DNA from: Nibribacter ruber
GTDB taxonomy: Bacteria; Bacteroidota; Bacteroidia; Cytophagales; Hymenobacteraceae
Length of the DNA: 64,000 bases
NCBI RefSeq assembly: GCF_009913235.1
Contig: NZ_CP047897.1
Coordinates: 4,277,001 to 4,341,000, forward strand
Reading direction: 5' to 3'
This document shows positions 50,234-58,321 of the stretch, piece after piece. Below the pieces are notes generated by a model. The model was not told the origin of the DNA and ran no database searches. It saw nothing but the letters and a program-made list of their open reading frames with translations. The position numbers and the translations under genes were made by a program. How positions within the stretch are numbered: the stretch's first letter is position 1; each line of letters opens with the position of its first letter.

Positions 50234-53200
50234 TTAGGCAATGGCCGGGTGTCCGGCGTGTTGTTCTTTCTTGGCTTCCAGCTCAGCGGTTTCACGCTCC
50301 AGCTCTTCGGCGGTCTTGTCAATCAAAACAATCTCGGTGGTCTTGTCCCAGCCAAACTTGGCCAGAATGCGGTCAAAACCATAATAGATGATGGGTACCA
50401 CAATCAGGGTCAGGAACATGGAAGAACTCAGACCGCCAATCAGGGCCCAGGCCAGACCGTTCTTGGTTGCGGCTACGGAGCCACCGGCTAAGGCAATCGG
50501 TAGCATACCAATCACCATGGCCAGGGTGGTCATCAGGATCGGGCGGAAACGGATGCGCACGGCCTCCAACAAAGCGTCTTTCACGTGGTGTCCTTCCTTC
50601 TTCATCTGGTTGGTAAAGTCTACCACCATAATGGCGTTCTTGGCTACCAGACCAATCATCATGATAATTCCCAGGATGGAGAAAATACTCAATGACTGCG
50701 CGGCCAAAGCCAGGGCCAGCAAGGCCCCAATAATGGCCAGCGGAATAGAGAACAATACCACCAATGGGTACACATAGGAGTCATACAAGGCCACCATGAT
50801 CAGGTACACGAAAATGATAGACGCCAGCAAGGCAATTCCCAGCGTACCAAAGCCTTCGCTCTGGTTCTTTAAGTCACCGGCGTAGTCAATGGTCACCCCG
50901 TTGGGTACTTTCACCTCGGCCATCTTGGCTTGAATGTCAGCACCTACAGAACCAGACGGACGCCCGATTACTTGCGAGTTCACGTTCAAAGACGTTACGC
51001 GGTTAGTACGCTCCAACTGAGAAGGACCGGTAGACTGCTTAATCTCCGCGAACTGACCCAAGCGCACCAATTTGCCTTGGTTGTTCACAAAAGACAGGTT
51101 GGCGATGTCGGTTACGTTGCGGCGGTCAAACTCATCCAGACGAATGTTAATGTCATAGTCCTCGGTACCGGAGCGGAAGGTAGCGTCTGTGTTTCCAGAG
51201 AAGGCCATCTGCATACCGGCACCCACGCTTTCCAGAGACATGCCTACGCTGGCCATCTTGTCGCGGTCTACAATCACTTCAATCTCAGGGTTACCGCCTT
51301 CTACAGAGACTTCCACGTCCACAGTTCCCGGCACGCTTTCCACTACCTGGGTCACGCGCTTGGAGAAGGCAATGAGGGTGTCAATGTTGGACCCAGACAA
51401 TACTACCTGAATAGGTGCCTGCGCGTTTCCTACCAGACCTACCGGCACCGGAGAAACTTCTACGTTGGGTAGTTTGCTTTCAATGTCTGCCTTGGCTTGA
51501 CGGCTGAACTGCTGCGTACTGAAGGTGCGCTCTTTCACGTCTACCAGGGCCACAGAAAGCTCAGACTGGTACGCCGAGGTTTGACCCTGCTGCGAAGAAG
51601 CCGTTGTACCCACCGTGGTGAACACCCGCTTCACTTCTGGGATGGTGCGTAGGTATTCTTCTACCTGTTTGGTGGCAAAGTTGGTTTGTTCTACGGTAGA
51701 GTTCTTGGGTAACTCCAGCTGCAAGCTCACCTCACCACGGTCACCCGCCGGAATAAACTCAGACCCTATAAAGCCAAACGGCACCAGCATAAACGAACCG
51801 ATCAGGAGCAAGAAGGTCACGCCCAGCGTAATGAACTTGTGGTTGAACGCCCACTTCAAAGTAGAGGTGAAGCCTTCAATGATTCTATCCAGTAAACGCT
51901 CAAACGCCAAGATAAAGCGCCCAAAGATGTTCTTGTCAGACACGTGCTCTAGTTTAGAGAAGCGGCTGGCCAGCAACGGAATGAGGGTAAACGCTACGAA
52001 GAGCGAGATCATGGTGGCAATGGCCACTACCACGGCAAACTGGCGCAAAATGTCAGATACCAGACCAGTAGACAAGGCAATCGGTACGAACACTACCACA
52101 ATTACCAGGGTAATGGAAGTAACGGTGGCCATGATTTCCTTGATACCATCATACGCCGCCTGAGCCGGGTTCTTGCCCATCTCCATGTGCCGGTAAATGT
52201 TCTCAATTACCACAATGGCATCATCTACCAGAATACCCACCACCAGCGAGAGAGCCAGCAAGGACATCAGGTTCAAAGAGTAGCCCAACAGGTACATGGC
52301 AATGAACGTGGCTACCAAAGAGGCCGGGATGGAAATCATTACAATCACTGCGTTGCGCAGGGAGTGCAGGAACAAGAGCATTACCACGGCCACCAAAATA
52401 ACGGCAATGATCAAGTCATGGATCACAGAGTCAGCGGCTTCCAGGGTAAAGTCAGAGCTGTCTGAGGCAATGTTGAATTTAAGACCTTGGTTGGCATAGA
52501 TCTTTTCCAGGTTGGCCAAAGCGGCCTTGGTCTGAGCACTCACCTCTACGGCGTTGGCATCTGACTGCTTCTGGATGGTAATACCCACGGACGGCTTAGA
52601 GTTGATACGGCTCAACACATCAGTGTCTTTCTGGGTATCCTGCACCTCAGCTAGATCAGACAAACGCACCACGCCATTTTGATCATCTTTGATGACCAGG
52701 TTGCGCAGTTGGTCCAGGTTCTGGTATTTACCGGCCAAACGCAGCTGGGTCTGACCGTTCTCGTTCTTAATTCTACCAGTAGGGAAGTCCAGGTTAGAGT
52801 TTTTGATCTTCTGCTGTACCTGCAGGATGGAAATGCCATAGGCTTCCAGTTTATCTGCTTGTATGTTCACCTTGATCTCACGCTCAGAACCACCCAGGAT
52901 CTTAATCTGGGCCATGCCGGGCACGCGGGAAAGCTCTGGCTTAATCTTGTTCTCAATCAGGTCAAAGAATTGGGTGGCGGGCATGTTAGCCGTGGCTCCC
53001 ATTTTGATGATAGGCAAGTCGTCAAAGTCAAACTTGTTCAGCGTGGGCGGATCTGCGTCTTCGGGCAAACGGGCCAGAATGGCGTTGATCTTGCGCTGGG
53101 CGTCCTGCAAGCTCAAGTCTACGTTGGTGCCTTGGTTCAGCTGAATGGTGATGATGGAGAAACTCTCCAGAGAGGTGCCTTTCATCTCCTTCACGTTCTC

Positions 53201-53422
53201 CAGGGCAGAAAGCGCGTCTTCAATCTCTTTGGTCACTGAGTTCTCCACCTCGTTCGGCGAAGCCCCGGGGTACAGGGTGGTAATGGTCAACACGGGCGGG
53301 CTGAACTTGGGCAGCAACTCGTAGTTGAGGGAATTGTAGGAGACAACGCCTAGCAGGGTAAGGACCGTAAAGACCACCACTACCAGGGTTGACCGCTGAA
53401 TGGATAATTTGGTTATGTTCAT
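50234..53422 (-). CDS. RND efflux pump, inner-membrane transporter (HAE1 type)
   Basis: A 1062-residue resistance-nodulation-division transporter with the full two-fold repeat: 12 membrane helices and two large periplasmic loops (about residues 35-335 and 560-870). The proton-relay aspartates of helix 4 are present in VVGILVDDAIVVIENIYRHM. The N-terminal helix (IQRSTLVVVVFTVLTLLGVV) and the KNAIMVVDFTNQ segment of helix 11 are typical of the HAE1/AcrB-like branch rather than metal exporters. It takes hydrophobic compounds from periplasm or membrane and passes them to the MFP and TolC partners encoded directly upstream (37-base gap to the adaptor). Specific substrates are unknown. Confidence 0.95.
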   Translation of the reverse strand: MNITKLSIQRSTLVVVVFTVLTLLGVVSYNSLNYELLPKFSPPVLTITTLYPGASPNEVENSVTKEIEDALSALENVKEMKGTSLESFSIITIQLNQGTNVDLSLQDAQRKINAILARLPEDADPPTLNKFDFDDLPIIKMGATANMPATQFFDLIENKIKPELSRVPGMAQIKILGGSEREIKVNIQADKLEAYGISILQVQQKIKNSNLDFPTGRIKNENGQTQLRLAGKYQNLDQLRNLVIKDDQNGVVRLSDLAEVQDTQKDTDVLSRINSKPSVGITIQKQSDANAVEVSAQTKAALANLEKIYANQGLKFNIASDSSDFTLEAADSVIHDLIIAVILVAVVMLLFLHSLRNAVIVMISIPASLVATFIAMYLLGYSLNLMSLLALSLVVGILVDDAIVVIENIYRHMEMGKNPAQAAYDGIKEIMATVTSITLVIVVVFVPIALSTGLVSDILRQFAVVVAIATMISLFVAFTLIPLLASRFSKLEHVSDKNIFGRFILAFERLLDRIIEGFTSTLKWAFNHKFITLGVTFLLLIGSFMLVPFGFIGSEFIPAGDRGEVSLQLELPKNSTVEQTNFATKQVEEYLRTIPEVKRVFTTVGTTASSQQGQTSAYQSELSVALVDVKERTFSTQQFSRQAKADIESKLPNVEVSPVPVGLVGNAQAPIQVVLSGSNIDTLIAFSKRVTQVVESVPGTVDVEVSVEGGNPEIEVIVDRDKMASVGMSLESVGAGMQMAFSGNTDATFRSGTEDYDINIRLDEFDRRNVTDIANLSFVNNQGKLVRLGQFAEIKQSTGPSQLERTNRVTSLNVNSQVIGRPSGSVGADIQAKMAEVKVPNGVTIDYAGDLKNQSEGFGTLGIALLASIIFVYLIMVALYDSYVYPLVVLFSIPLAIIGALLALALAAQSLSIFSILGIIMMIGLVAKNAIMVVDFTNQMKKEGHHVKDALLEAVRIRFRPILMTTLAMVIGMLPIALAGGSVAATKNGLAWALIGGLSSSMFLTLIVVPIIYYGFDRILAKFGWDKTTEIVLIDKTAEELERETAELEAKKEQHAGHPAIA

Positions 53423-53459
53423 TTTCTAAACGTCTACTGTAATTAGAAAAGCTAAGCAA

Positions 53460-54521
53460 TTACTTAAGGGTGGTCACCTGAATGCCTTCGCGCAGGTTGA
53501 TCTGTCCTGTCCGGACAATGTTCTCGCCGGGCTGTACGCCGTCCAGAATCTCTACCTGGTCCTGGGTCACAATCCCCACTTTCACTTTGCGCAGGCTGGC
53601 TTTGTCATTGCTCACCACCCAAACGCTAGGATCCTGGATGCTCCCTACAATGGCCTCACGCGGCAACAAAAGCGCATCACGCTGGGCGTTTACCGGGAAG
53701 AAGGCCGTGCCGTACATACCGGCGCGCAGGTTGTTGTTAGCGGTGTTCTTTACTTCAATCTCCACGTCATACTTGAGGCTGGCGTCTGCGGCGGCGCCAA
53801 TGGCGGTGACCGTGCCTTCGTACTCCTGAGCACCACCGGCATTAGCGGTCACTTTCACCTTCTGGCCACGGTTGATGAGCAGTACCTCAGACTCAGATAC
53901 CTTCACGTTCAGCTTCAGGCGGTCTACGTTCACAATGTCATACAGCCTGGTGCCAGCGTTGGCGTTCAGGTAAGAACCTACTTCAATGTACATGGCGTTG
54001 ATCTGGCCGTTGATGGGAGCCGTCACGCGGGTGTTGGCCTGGTTCTGACGGGCGGCTACCAACTGAGCGCGGGTGGCATTCACGTTGATTTGGGCCTCTT
54101 CTAATTGGCGTTTGGTCACGGCATCGCCGGCAATCAGGTTTTTCATGCGCTCCAGGTCTTTCAAGGCTTTCTGGTAGTTGGCGTTGGCGGTGGCCAGGTT
54201 GGCAGCAGACGTATTGTCTTCTACCTGCAACAGCAGCTCACCGGCACGTACCTTGTCGCCTTTGCGCTTGTATACCTTCTGGATCTGGCCAGAAATCTCA
54301 GAAACTAAGGTAAGGCTCTGGATGGGCTCAAAATTTCCCTGCGCCGTGAACGACTTGTCCAGCTTGGCATTCTCCACCTGGGTTAGGGTAACCGGAATGG
54401 CTTCACTCTTGATCTCAGCAACGGCGGCTTTGGCCGTCATTTCCTTTTTGTTCTTGTTCAAGGTATAGGCTACTGCGCCTATCAATACAACAGCAACCAG
54501 GATATAGAGTAGTTTTTTCAT
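53460..54521 (-). CDS. RND efflux periplasmic adaptor (MFP)
   Basis: A 353-residue membrane fusion protein. It begins with an uncleaved-type or signal-anchor helix (MKKLLYILVAVVLIGAVAYT), then has a lipoyl/barrel-sandwich domain (SLVSEISGQIQKVYKRKGDKVRAGELLLQVED), a coiled-coil hairpin (about 100-160, ANANYQKALKDLERMKNLIA), a second lipoyl half (TRVTAPINGQINAMYIEVG) and a beta-barrel with the C-terminal membrane-proximal domain. It links the RND transporter to the TolC channel. The gene is central in the operon: 25 bases after tolC-like, 37 before RND. It lacks an N-terminal lipobox cysteine. Confidence 0.94.
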   Translation of the reverse strand: MKKLLYILVAVVLIGAVAYTLNKNKKEMTAKAAVAEIKSEAIPVTLTQVENAKLDKSFTAQGNFEPIQSLTLVSEISGQIQKVYKRKGDKVRAGELLLQVEDNTSAANLATANANYQKALKDLERMKNLIAGDAVTKRQLEEAQINVNATRAQLVAARQNQANTRVTAPINGQINAMYIEVGSYLNANAGTRLYDIVNVDRLKLNVKVSESEVLLINRGQKVKVTANAGGAQEYEGTVTAIGAAADASLKYDVEIEVKNTANNNLRAGMYGTAFFPVNAQRDALLLPREAIVGSIQDPSVWVVSNDKASLRKVKVGIVTQDQVEILDGVQPGENIVRTGQINLREGIQVTTLK

Positions 54522-54546
54522 TGTATGTGGGTGTTCCCGAAAAGTG

Positions 54547-55902
54547 TTATTGGATGAGATTGTTTAATTCGCCGCGCGCCTTGATGTAGTTGAGCTGCGC
54601 GATTTTGTGTTTCAAGCGTTCATTGTTCAGGTTGGTCTGTGCCTCGCGCAGGGACACCTCAGACTCCAGCAAATCTGTCAAAGGAGAAAGTCCTTCTTTG
54701 TAGAGGCGGTTGGTGGTGTCATACACTTCCTGTGCCAGGCGTACGTTCCGCTCCTGGTTCTCCAAGGCCAGCTCACTGGTACTAATCTGCTTCAAGGCGT
54801 TGTCTAAGCCCATCTGGGTGCTCAGGGCCAGGTTCTGCATGGTCAGGTCCGTTTTCTTTACCTCCAGTTCTGCCTGTCTGGTTTGGTATTTGCGCTGGAA
54901 ACCGTCAAAAATGGGCACGTTCAATTTCACGCCCAGTACAAAGGTCTTAAACCAAGGCTTGCTGGTATCAAAGAAGTTGAATTCCTGGCGCTGGGCATTG
55001 TAAGTGTATTGACCAAAACCAGCCAAGCTTGGATAAGACCTGCCTTTGATGTTTTCCACGTTCAAGCCATACAGTTTCTTCTGCGTTTGCAAAGCCTGGT
55101 AATCTGTGCGCTGCGCGATGATCTCCTGGGCATTGACGGTAAGCGGCAGAGCGGTGTTGGTTAAAGACTCTGTGTCTGACAGCTCAAACTGTTGGTCCAT
55201 GGGCATGCCCATGAAGAACTTGAGCGCGTTTTTCTGCTGCTCATAGGCAGAGGCCAAAGCCTGGCGCTGATTCTCCAGGTTGGTTTTGTTCACCGTAATG
55301 CGGTTCACGTCTACCTTCTTGGCAAAGTCATTCTTGTACTGCAGCGTCAGGATTTTCTCTAGTTGCACCAGACGGTTGTAGTTGGCCTCAATGGTGTTGA
55401 ACTGCTCCTTGGTTTGCAGCGCCTGCAGGTAGGCAGAACTCACGTTGTAGATCACGTCCTCTTTGCTCATCTGCGTGCGCAGACGATAAAGATCACGCGT
55501 GGTGGCGGCAGCCTCCAGGCCCACGAAATAAGACTTGCTGAAAATCAACTGAGACAGCTCCAACCCGCCTGAGGCATTGTACTTCTGCCCAAACTTTACT
55601 GGCACGTAGGTGCCAGGCTGACCAATGATCTCACCGGGCAACAGCTGGGTGGGAATGGAAGGCGTCACGGTCAATTGGCCGGTGCCATTGATCTGCGGAA
55701 AGCCAGAACCTTTGGTTTCTTTGATGCGGTATTCGGCGCCCTCCTCATCCAGTTGCGCCTGTTGAATGGCAATGTTGTTGTTGGTAGCAAAACTCAGGGC
55801 CTCTTTCAGAGAGATGACCCTTTCCTGGGCCTGGTTTTGCGCATAACCAAATCCAGTTGCCAAAGAAAGGCACAGACTCAGGGCTAATTGCTTTTTATTC
55901 AC
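54547..55902 (-). CDS. TolC family outer membrane efflux protein
   Basis: A 451-residue outer membrane channel protein. A signal peptide (ending ATGFGYAQ) leads to two OEP repeats, each with long amphipathic helices and a short beta segment: about 30-240 (ISLKEALSFATNNNIAIQQA) and 245-450 (RNVRLAQEVYDTTNRLYKEG, LTDLLESEVSLREAQTNLNN). The protein forms the trimeric exit duct of the tripartite pump. It is the first structural gene after the regulator, with a GTG start; the spacing to GbsR is 71 bases. The N-terminal signal and the operon order decide this start. Confidence 0.94.
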   Translation of the reverse strand: MNKKQLALSLCLSLATGFGYAQNQAQERVISLKEALSFATNNNIAIQQAQLDEEGAEYRIKETKGSGFPQINGTGQLTVTPSIPTQLLPGEIIGQPGTYVPVKFGQKYNASGGLELSQLIFSKSYFVGLEAAATTRDLYRLRTQMSKEDVIYNVSSAYLQALQTKEQFNTIEANYNRLVQLEKILTLQYKNDFAKKVDVNRITVNKTNLENQRQALASAYEQQKNALKFFMGMPMDQQFELSDTESLTNTALPLTVNAQEIIAQRTDYQALQTQKKLYGLNVENIKGRSYPSLAGFGQYTYNAQRQEFNFFDTSKPWFKTFVLGVKLNVPIFDGFQRKYQTRQAELEVKKTDLTMQNLALSTQMGLDNALKQISTSELALENQERNVRLAQEVYDTTNRLYKEGLSPLTDLLESEVSLREAQTNLNNERLKHKIAQLNYIKARGELNNLIQ

Positions 55903-55973
55903 GGTTTATTCAGGTAATTGGTTTGTATATATGTAGTTAGTTCAGTTTAACGAGAACCAAATCGTCAAAAAAA

Positions 55974-56441
55974 TTACTTTTTCCTCTGCTGCAGCCAGTT
56001 CTCCATTAGTTTAGGAACCTGCTGCGAAAGGTATTCCATAAAGTCCACGCGCTCTTCCATGAGTTTATTCATGCTTGGGTTGGCGTTGCCTCTGAGCTCA
56101 TTGGCCTGCCTTACCAGCTTACTGAAAGACAAAACCTGCTCCATTTTGTTTACCACTTCCTGGTGCCAGTTTTCTAGCAGGGCCCCAAAGTACCGTTTGC
56201 GGTCGCCGGGGTAGGTAGTATATTCAATGAGGTGCATTTGCAGGAGCATGTTCAATGAATTGCTGGTGGCACTCTTGCTGATGTTGAGCGTGTCAATGAT
56301 TTCTTCAAAGGATAGATGCGACCTGTCTGTCACGTACAGCAAGCCCATGATGCGCCCGGTAGCCGGCGGAAAGCCCTGCTGCTCGTGGAATACCCCTATT
56401 TTCTCTATCAGCTGTTTTTGTTCTGTTGTTAGTTGTGGCAC
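55974..56441 (-). CDS. GbsR/MarR family regulator of the efflux operon
   Basis: A 155-residue winged-helix regulator of the GbsR type (MarR-like). The DNA-binding part is around residues 25-85: FPPATGRIMGLLYVTDRSHL, then FEEIIDTLNISKSATSNSLNML with the recognition helix, and the wing with GDRKRYFG. The rest is a helical dimerisation region. As first gene of the GbsR-TolC-MFP-RND operon it probably represses it and itself; an 8-base inverted repeat next to its promoter is a candidate operator. GTG start at 56441. The inducing ligand is unknown. Confidence 0.9.
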   Translation of the reverse strand: MPQLTTEQKQLIEKIGVFHEQQGFPPATGRIMGLLYVTDRSHLSFEEIIDTLNISKSATSNSLNMLLQMHLIEYTTYPGDRKRYFGALLENWHQEVVNKMEQVLSFSKLVRQANELRGNANPSMNKLMEERVDFMEYLSQQVPKLMENWLQQRKK

Positions 56442-56473
56442 GGTATTTTTCTTTCTTTAGAGGAAGAACGCTG

Positions 56474-56519
56474 CAAAGGTAGAGATTGGTTTCTTTAGTT
56501 CATAATTTTGAGAACTAAA
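56474..56519 (-). promoter_or_regulatory. Promoter and candidate operator of the efflux operon
   Basis: On the minus strand TACCTTTG (56474-56481) matches the -7 consensus. Just upstream, TTTAGTTC (56494-56501) and GAACTAAA (56512-56519) form an inverted repeat with a 10-base spacer, covering the -33 region. This is a plausible site for GbsR autoregulation. Confidence 0.55.
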
Positions 56520-56640
56520 ATTTCGTATATTTTTTACCCGGCTGTTCTTTAGGCTGAACTTGGCCTTTGCTGGGAAGAAGGGCCATTTTTTTTGTGCTTT
56601 CCTAGTACAAAATGGAGAGGAGAGGAGCCTGCAGGTAGAT

Positions 56641-56682
56641 GCCGTTTTTGGCGTGTTTCTTAGAAAAAGGGCCAAAAACGGC
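56641..56682. repeat. Dispersed palindrome (family A)
   Basis: GCCGTTTTTGGC and GCCAAAAACGGC pair over 12 bases; centre GTGTTTCTTAGAAAAAGG. No other feature is seen in 56520-56782. Confidence 0.92.
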
Positions 56683-56782
56683 TGCGTGGTAAATGTGGGT
56701 TACTTATGACTTGTATCTGGTAGCGGGCATGCAGAGTTGGAGCGTTCGCGCAGGGTGGAATATGCCTTGAAAGGGGGAAGAG

Positions 56783-57136
56783 CTATTCTTCCTGTTTTTG
56801 AATTACCCATTTACTAGTTGCACTTACTCTATACGCGTAGTACCCAGCAGGCATATCCGCCAACTCAAGTATAGACTTATCCATTTGTATGATTTCGCCT
56901 AGCCCAACTACCTTGGCTACACTTTCAAAATCTTCAAACTCATCATCGCTGAAAAACTGCCAAGCCCCGTCATCTACATCATGCGTAATGTACGTGATGG
57001 GTTTATTTTCTTCCATTACAAATTTGGTGGTAAACACTGCTGTGGTTAAAGGCTCTTTAAATTTTTTTACTGACTGGGCCTTCGTGTTCCCGAATCCAAA
57101 AAGTGCCATAGCAAGGGTAAAGAAAATTATTTTCAT
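56783..57136 (-). CDS. Small exported protein, 117 aa
   Basis: A short gene with a signal peptide (MKIIFFTLAMALFGFGNTKA). The mature part has an alternating beta-like pattern with KPITYITHDVDDGAWQFFSD and ends GYYAYRVSATSKWVIQKQEE; the DVDDGAWQFF segment followed by a short acidic loop recalls immunity-type or uncharacterised DUF proteins, but I cannot assign one. ATG at 57136 is chosen for the signal peptide. It lies 48 bases downstream of the CarboxypepD_reg gene on the same strand and probably shares its transcript. Base composition is more AT-rich than neighbouring genes. Confidence 0.7.
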   Translation of the reverse strand: MKIIFFTLAMALFGFGNTKAQSVKKFKEPLTTAVFTTKFVMEENKPITYITHDVDDGAWQFFSDDEFEDFESVAKVVGLGEIIQMDKSILELADMPAGYYAYRVSATSKWVIQKQEE

Positions 57137-57184
57137 TGATTTTAAAGATTCCGCAACGGCCTTATGCACTTTGTTGTGCTGCGT

Positions 57185-58102
57185 TTATTTTTTCTGCTTT
57201 TTCACTTTATAGCCAAGGCCAGTGCCTATACCCAAACTTATCTCATGGAACGAGTTTAGTTTATAAAAATTCAGAAAACAAAGAAACCGCTTATACCCAC
57301 CCTGAACAGATGCTTGATATTCAATTTTGTCTCTGTACAAAGAAACCTTAGCAATTGCAGTCGGATGTAAAGGGAGATTAAAGTAGGAGCCAAATCCGAG
57401 TAGTACACCAGATGACCTATCCCAATCCACTGCCTTGTTAAAGTTCAGATGAGTATAACCTGCAATTAACTTAATGTCTCCAATGTTCACGTCTGTCTCG
57501 AATGAGTTGGCTTTGGAATTTAGTCTGTCTATGAGAGTAACTTGCCGATGGCTCCACCTGAAGTCAATGTCAAAGTCACAATTGGAAATGTAATGTGCCA
57601 GCTCAACTTGGGCGTTCTGAAATACATTTCCACCTGCATTTGTTTGGTAGCTGTAGGCACCCTTGATCACGCCACCTAAGAACCATGGCGATGCGATGCC
57701 AATTTTTCCACCTATAGGGGTGTTTATAAATCCGCTACTTGCATAAATATCTATCTGTTGGGAATCAAAGAAGTCCTTTTTGCAGTCCCACTTTGTTTCG
57801 ACCAGTATTTGGCGCTGTCCATTCAGTGTTACTTCTTTCGTCCTCATTCCAATGAACGAGAAAACTAATGTGGAATTGGGATCACTAACTTCTATAGAAA
57901 ACGTCCCGTCCATTTTTGTTGATGTTCCGTTCTCACTTCTCTTTTCTATGATAGCGACTCCTGGTAGAGGCGACTTGTCGTCTTTTGATATAACTGTACC
58001 TGTAATAATAACTTGGCTCCAACTTGTAGTTGCAGAAGCTATTATTATAATTATTATGGTTAGTCTTTTTACCAAGCTAAAATCATCATTCTTTAAAAGC
58101 AC
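57185..58102 (-). CDS. Exported protein with CarboxypepD_reg-like domain
   Basis: A 305-residue protein. A hydrophobic leader rich in isoleucine (RLTIIIIIIASATTSWSQ) is followed by a carboxypeptidase-regulatory-like beta sandwich (about residues 30-100, ITGTVISKDDKSPLPGVAII, FSFIGMRTKEVTLNG), the domain usually found at the N-terminus of SusC/TonB receptors. The remaining 200 residues are beta-rich with aromatic turns and repeated Y/F-G patterns, perhaps a small outer-membrane barrel. No TonB plug or SusC barrel is present. Start uncertain: GTG at 58102 or TTG near the VKRL segment. AT-richer than its surroundings. Confidence 0.7.
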   Translation of the reverse strand: MLLKNDDFSLVKRLTIIIIIIASATTSWSQVIITGTVISKDDKSPLPGVAIIEKRSENGTSTKMDGTFSIEVSDPNSTLVFSFIGMRTKEVTLNGQRQILVETKWDCKKDFFDSQQIDIYASSGFINTPIGGKIGIASPWFLGGVIKGAYSYQTNAGGNVFQNAQVELAHYISNCDFDIDFRWSHRQVTLIDRLNSKANSFETDVNIGDIKLIAGYTHLNFNKAVDWDRSSGVLLGFGSYFNLPLHPTAIAKVSLYRDKIEYQASVQGGYKRFLCFLNFYKLNSFHEISLGIGTGLGYKVKKQKK

Positions 58103-58187
58103 CTCAACTACCAGATAAACGCTAACATACGCTTACCTGCGCTAAAAGCGAAGTTCCCGGCATGATGCCCATTTCCTCAAAGCTTAT

Positions 58188-58250
58188 AAAAGCTTGGGCG
58201 AAGGAATATACTACTTTAGTGGGTAGTGTATTCCTTCGCCCAAACTTTTT
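58188..58250 (-). terminator. Long hairpin terminator after the second M28 peptidase
   Basis: Stem of about 26 pairs (GCTTGGGCGAAGGAATA and near-complement TATTCCTTCGCCCAAAC), with CTAC/GTAG inside. On the minus strand it ends in GCTTTTATA. Confidence 0.88.
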
Positions 58251-58321
58251 ACAACAGGGAAGCCTCCCGTGGCGTAGGAGCTTTTTGGTATTTCTCCCGT
58301 TGCAGAGCAGGATAGGTAATG

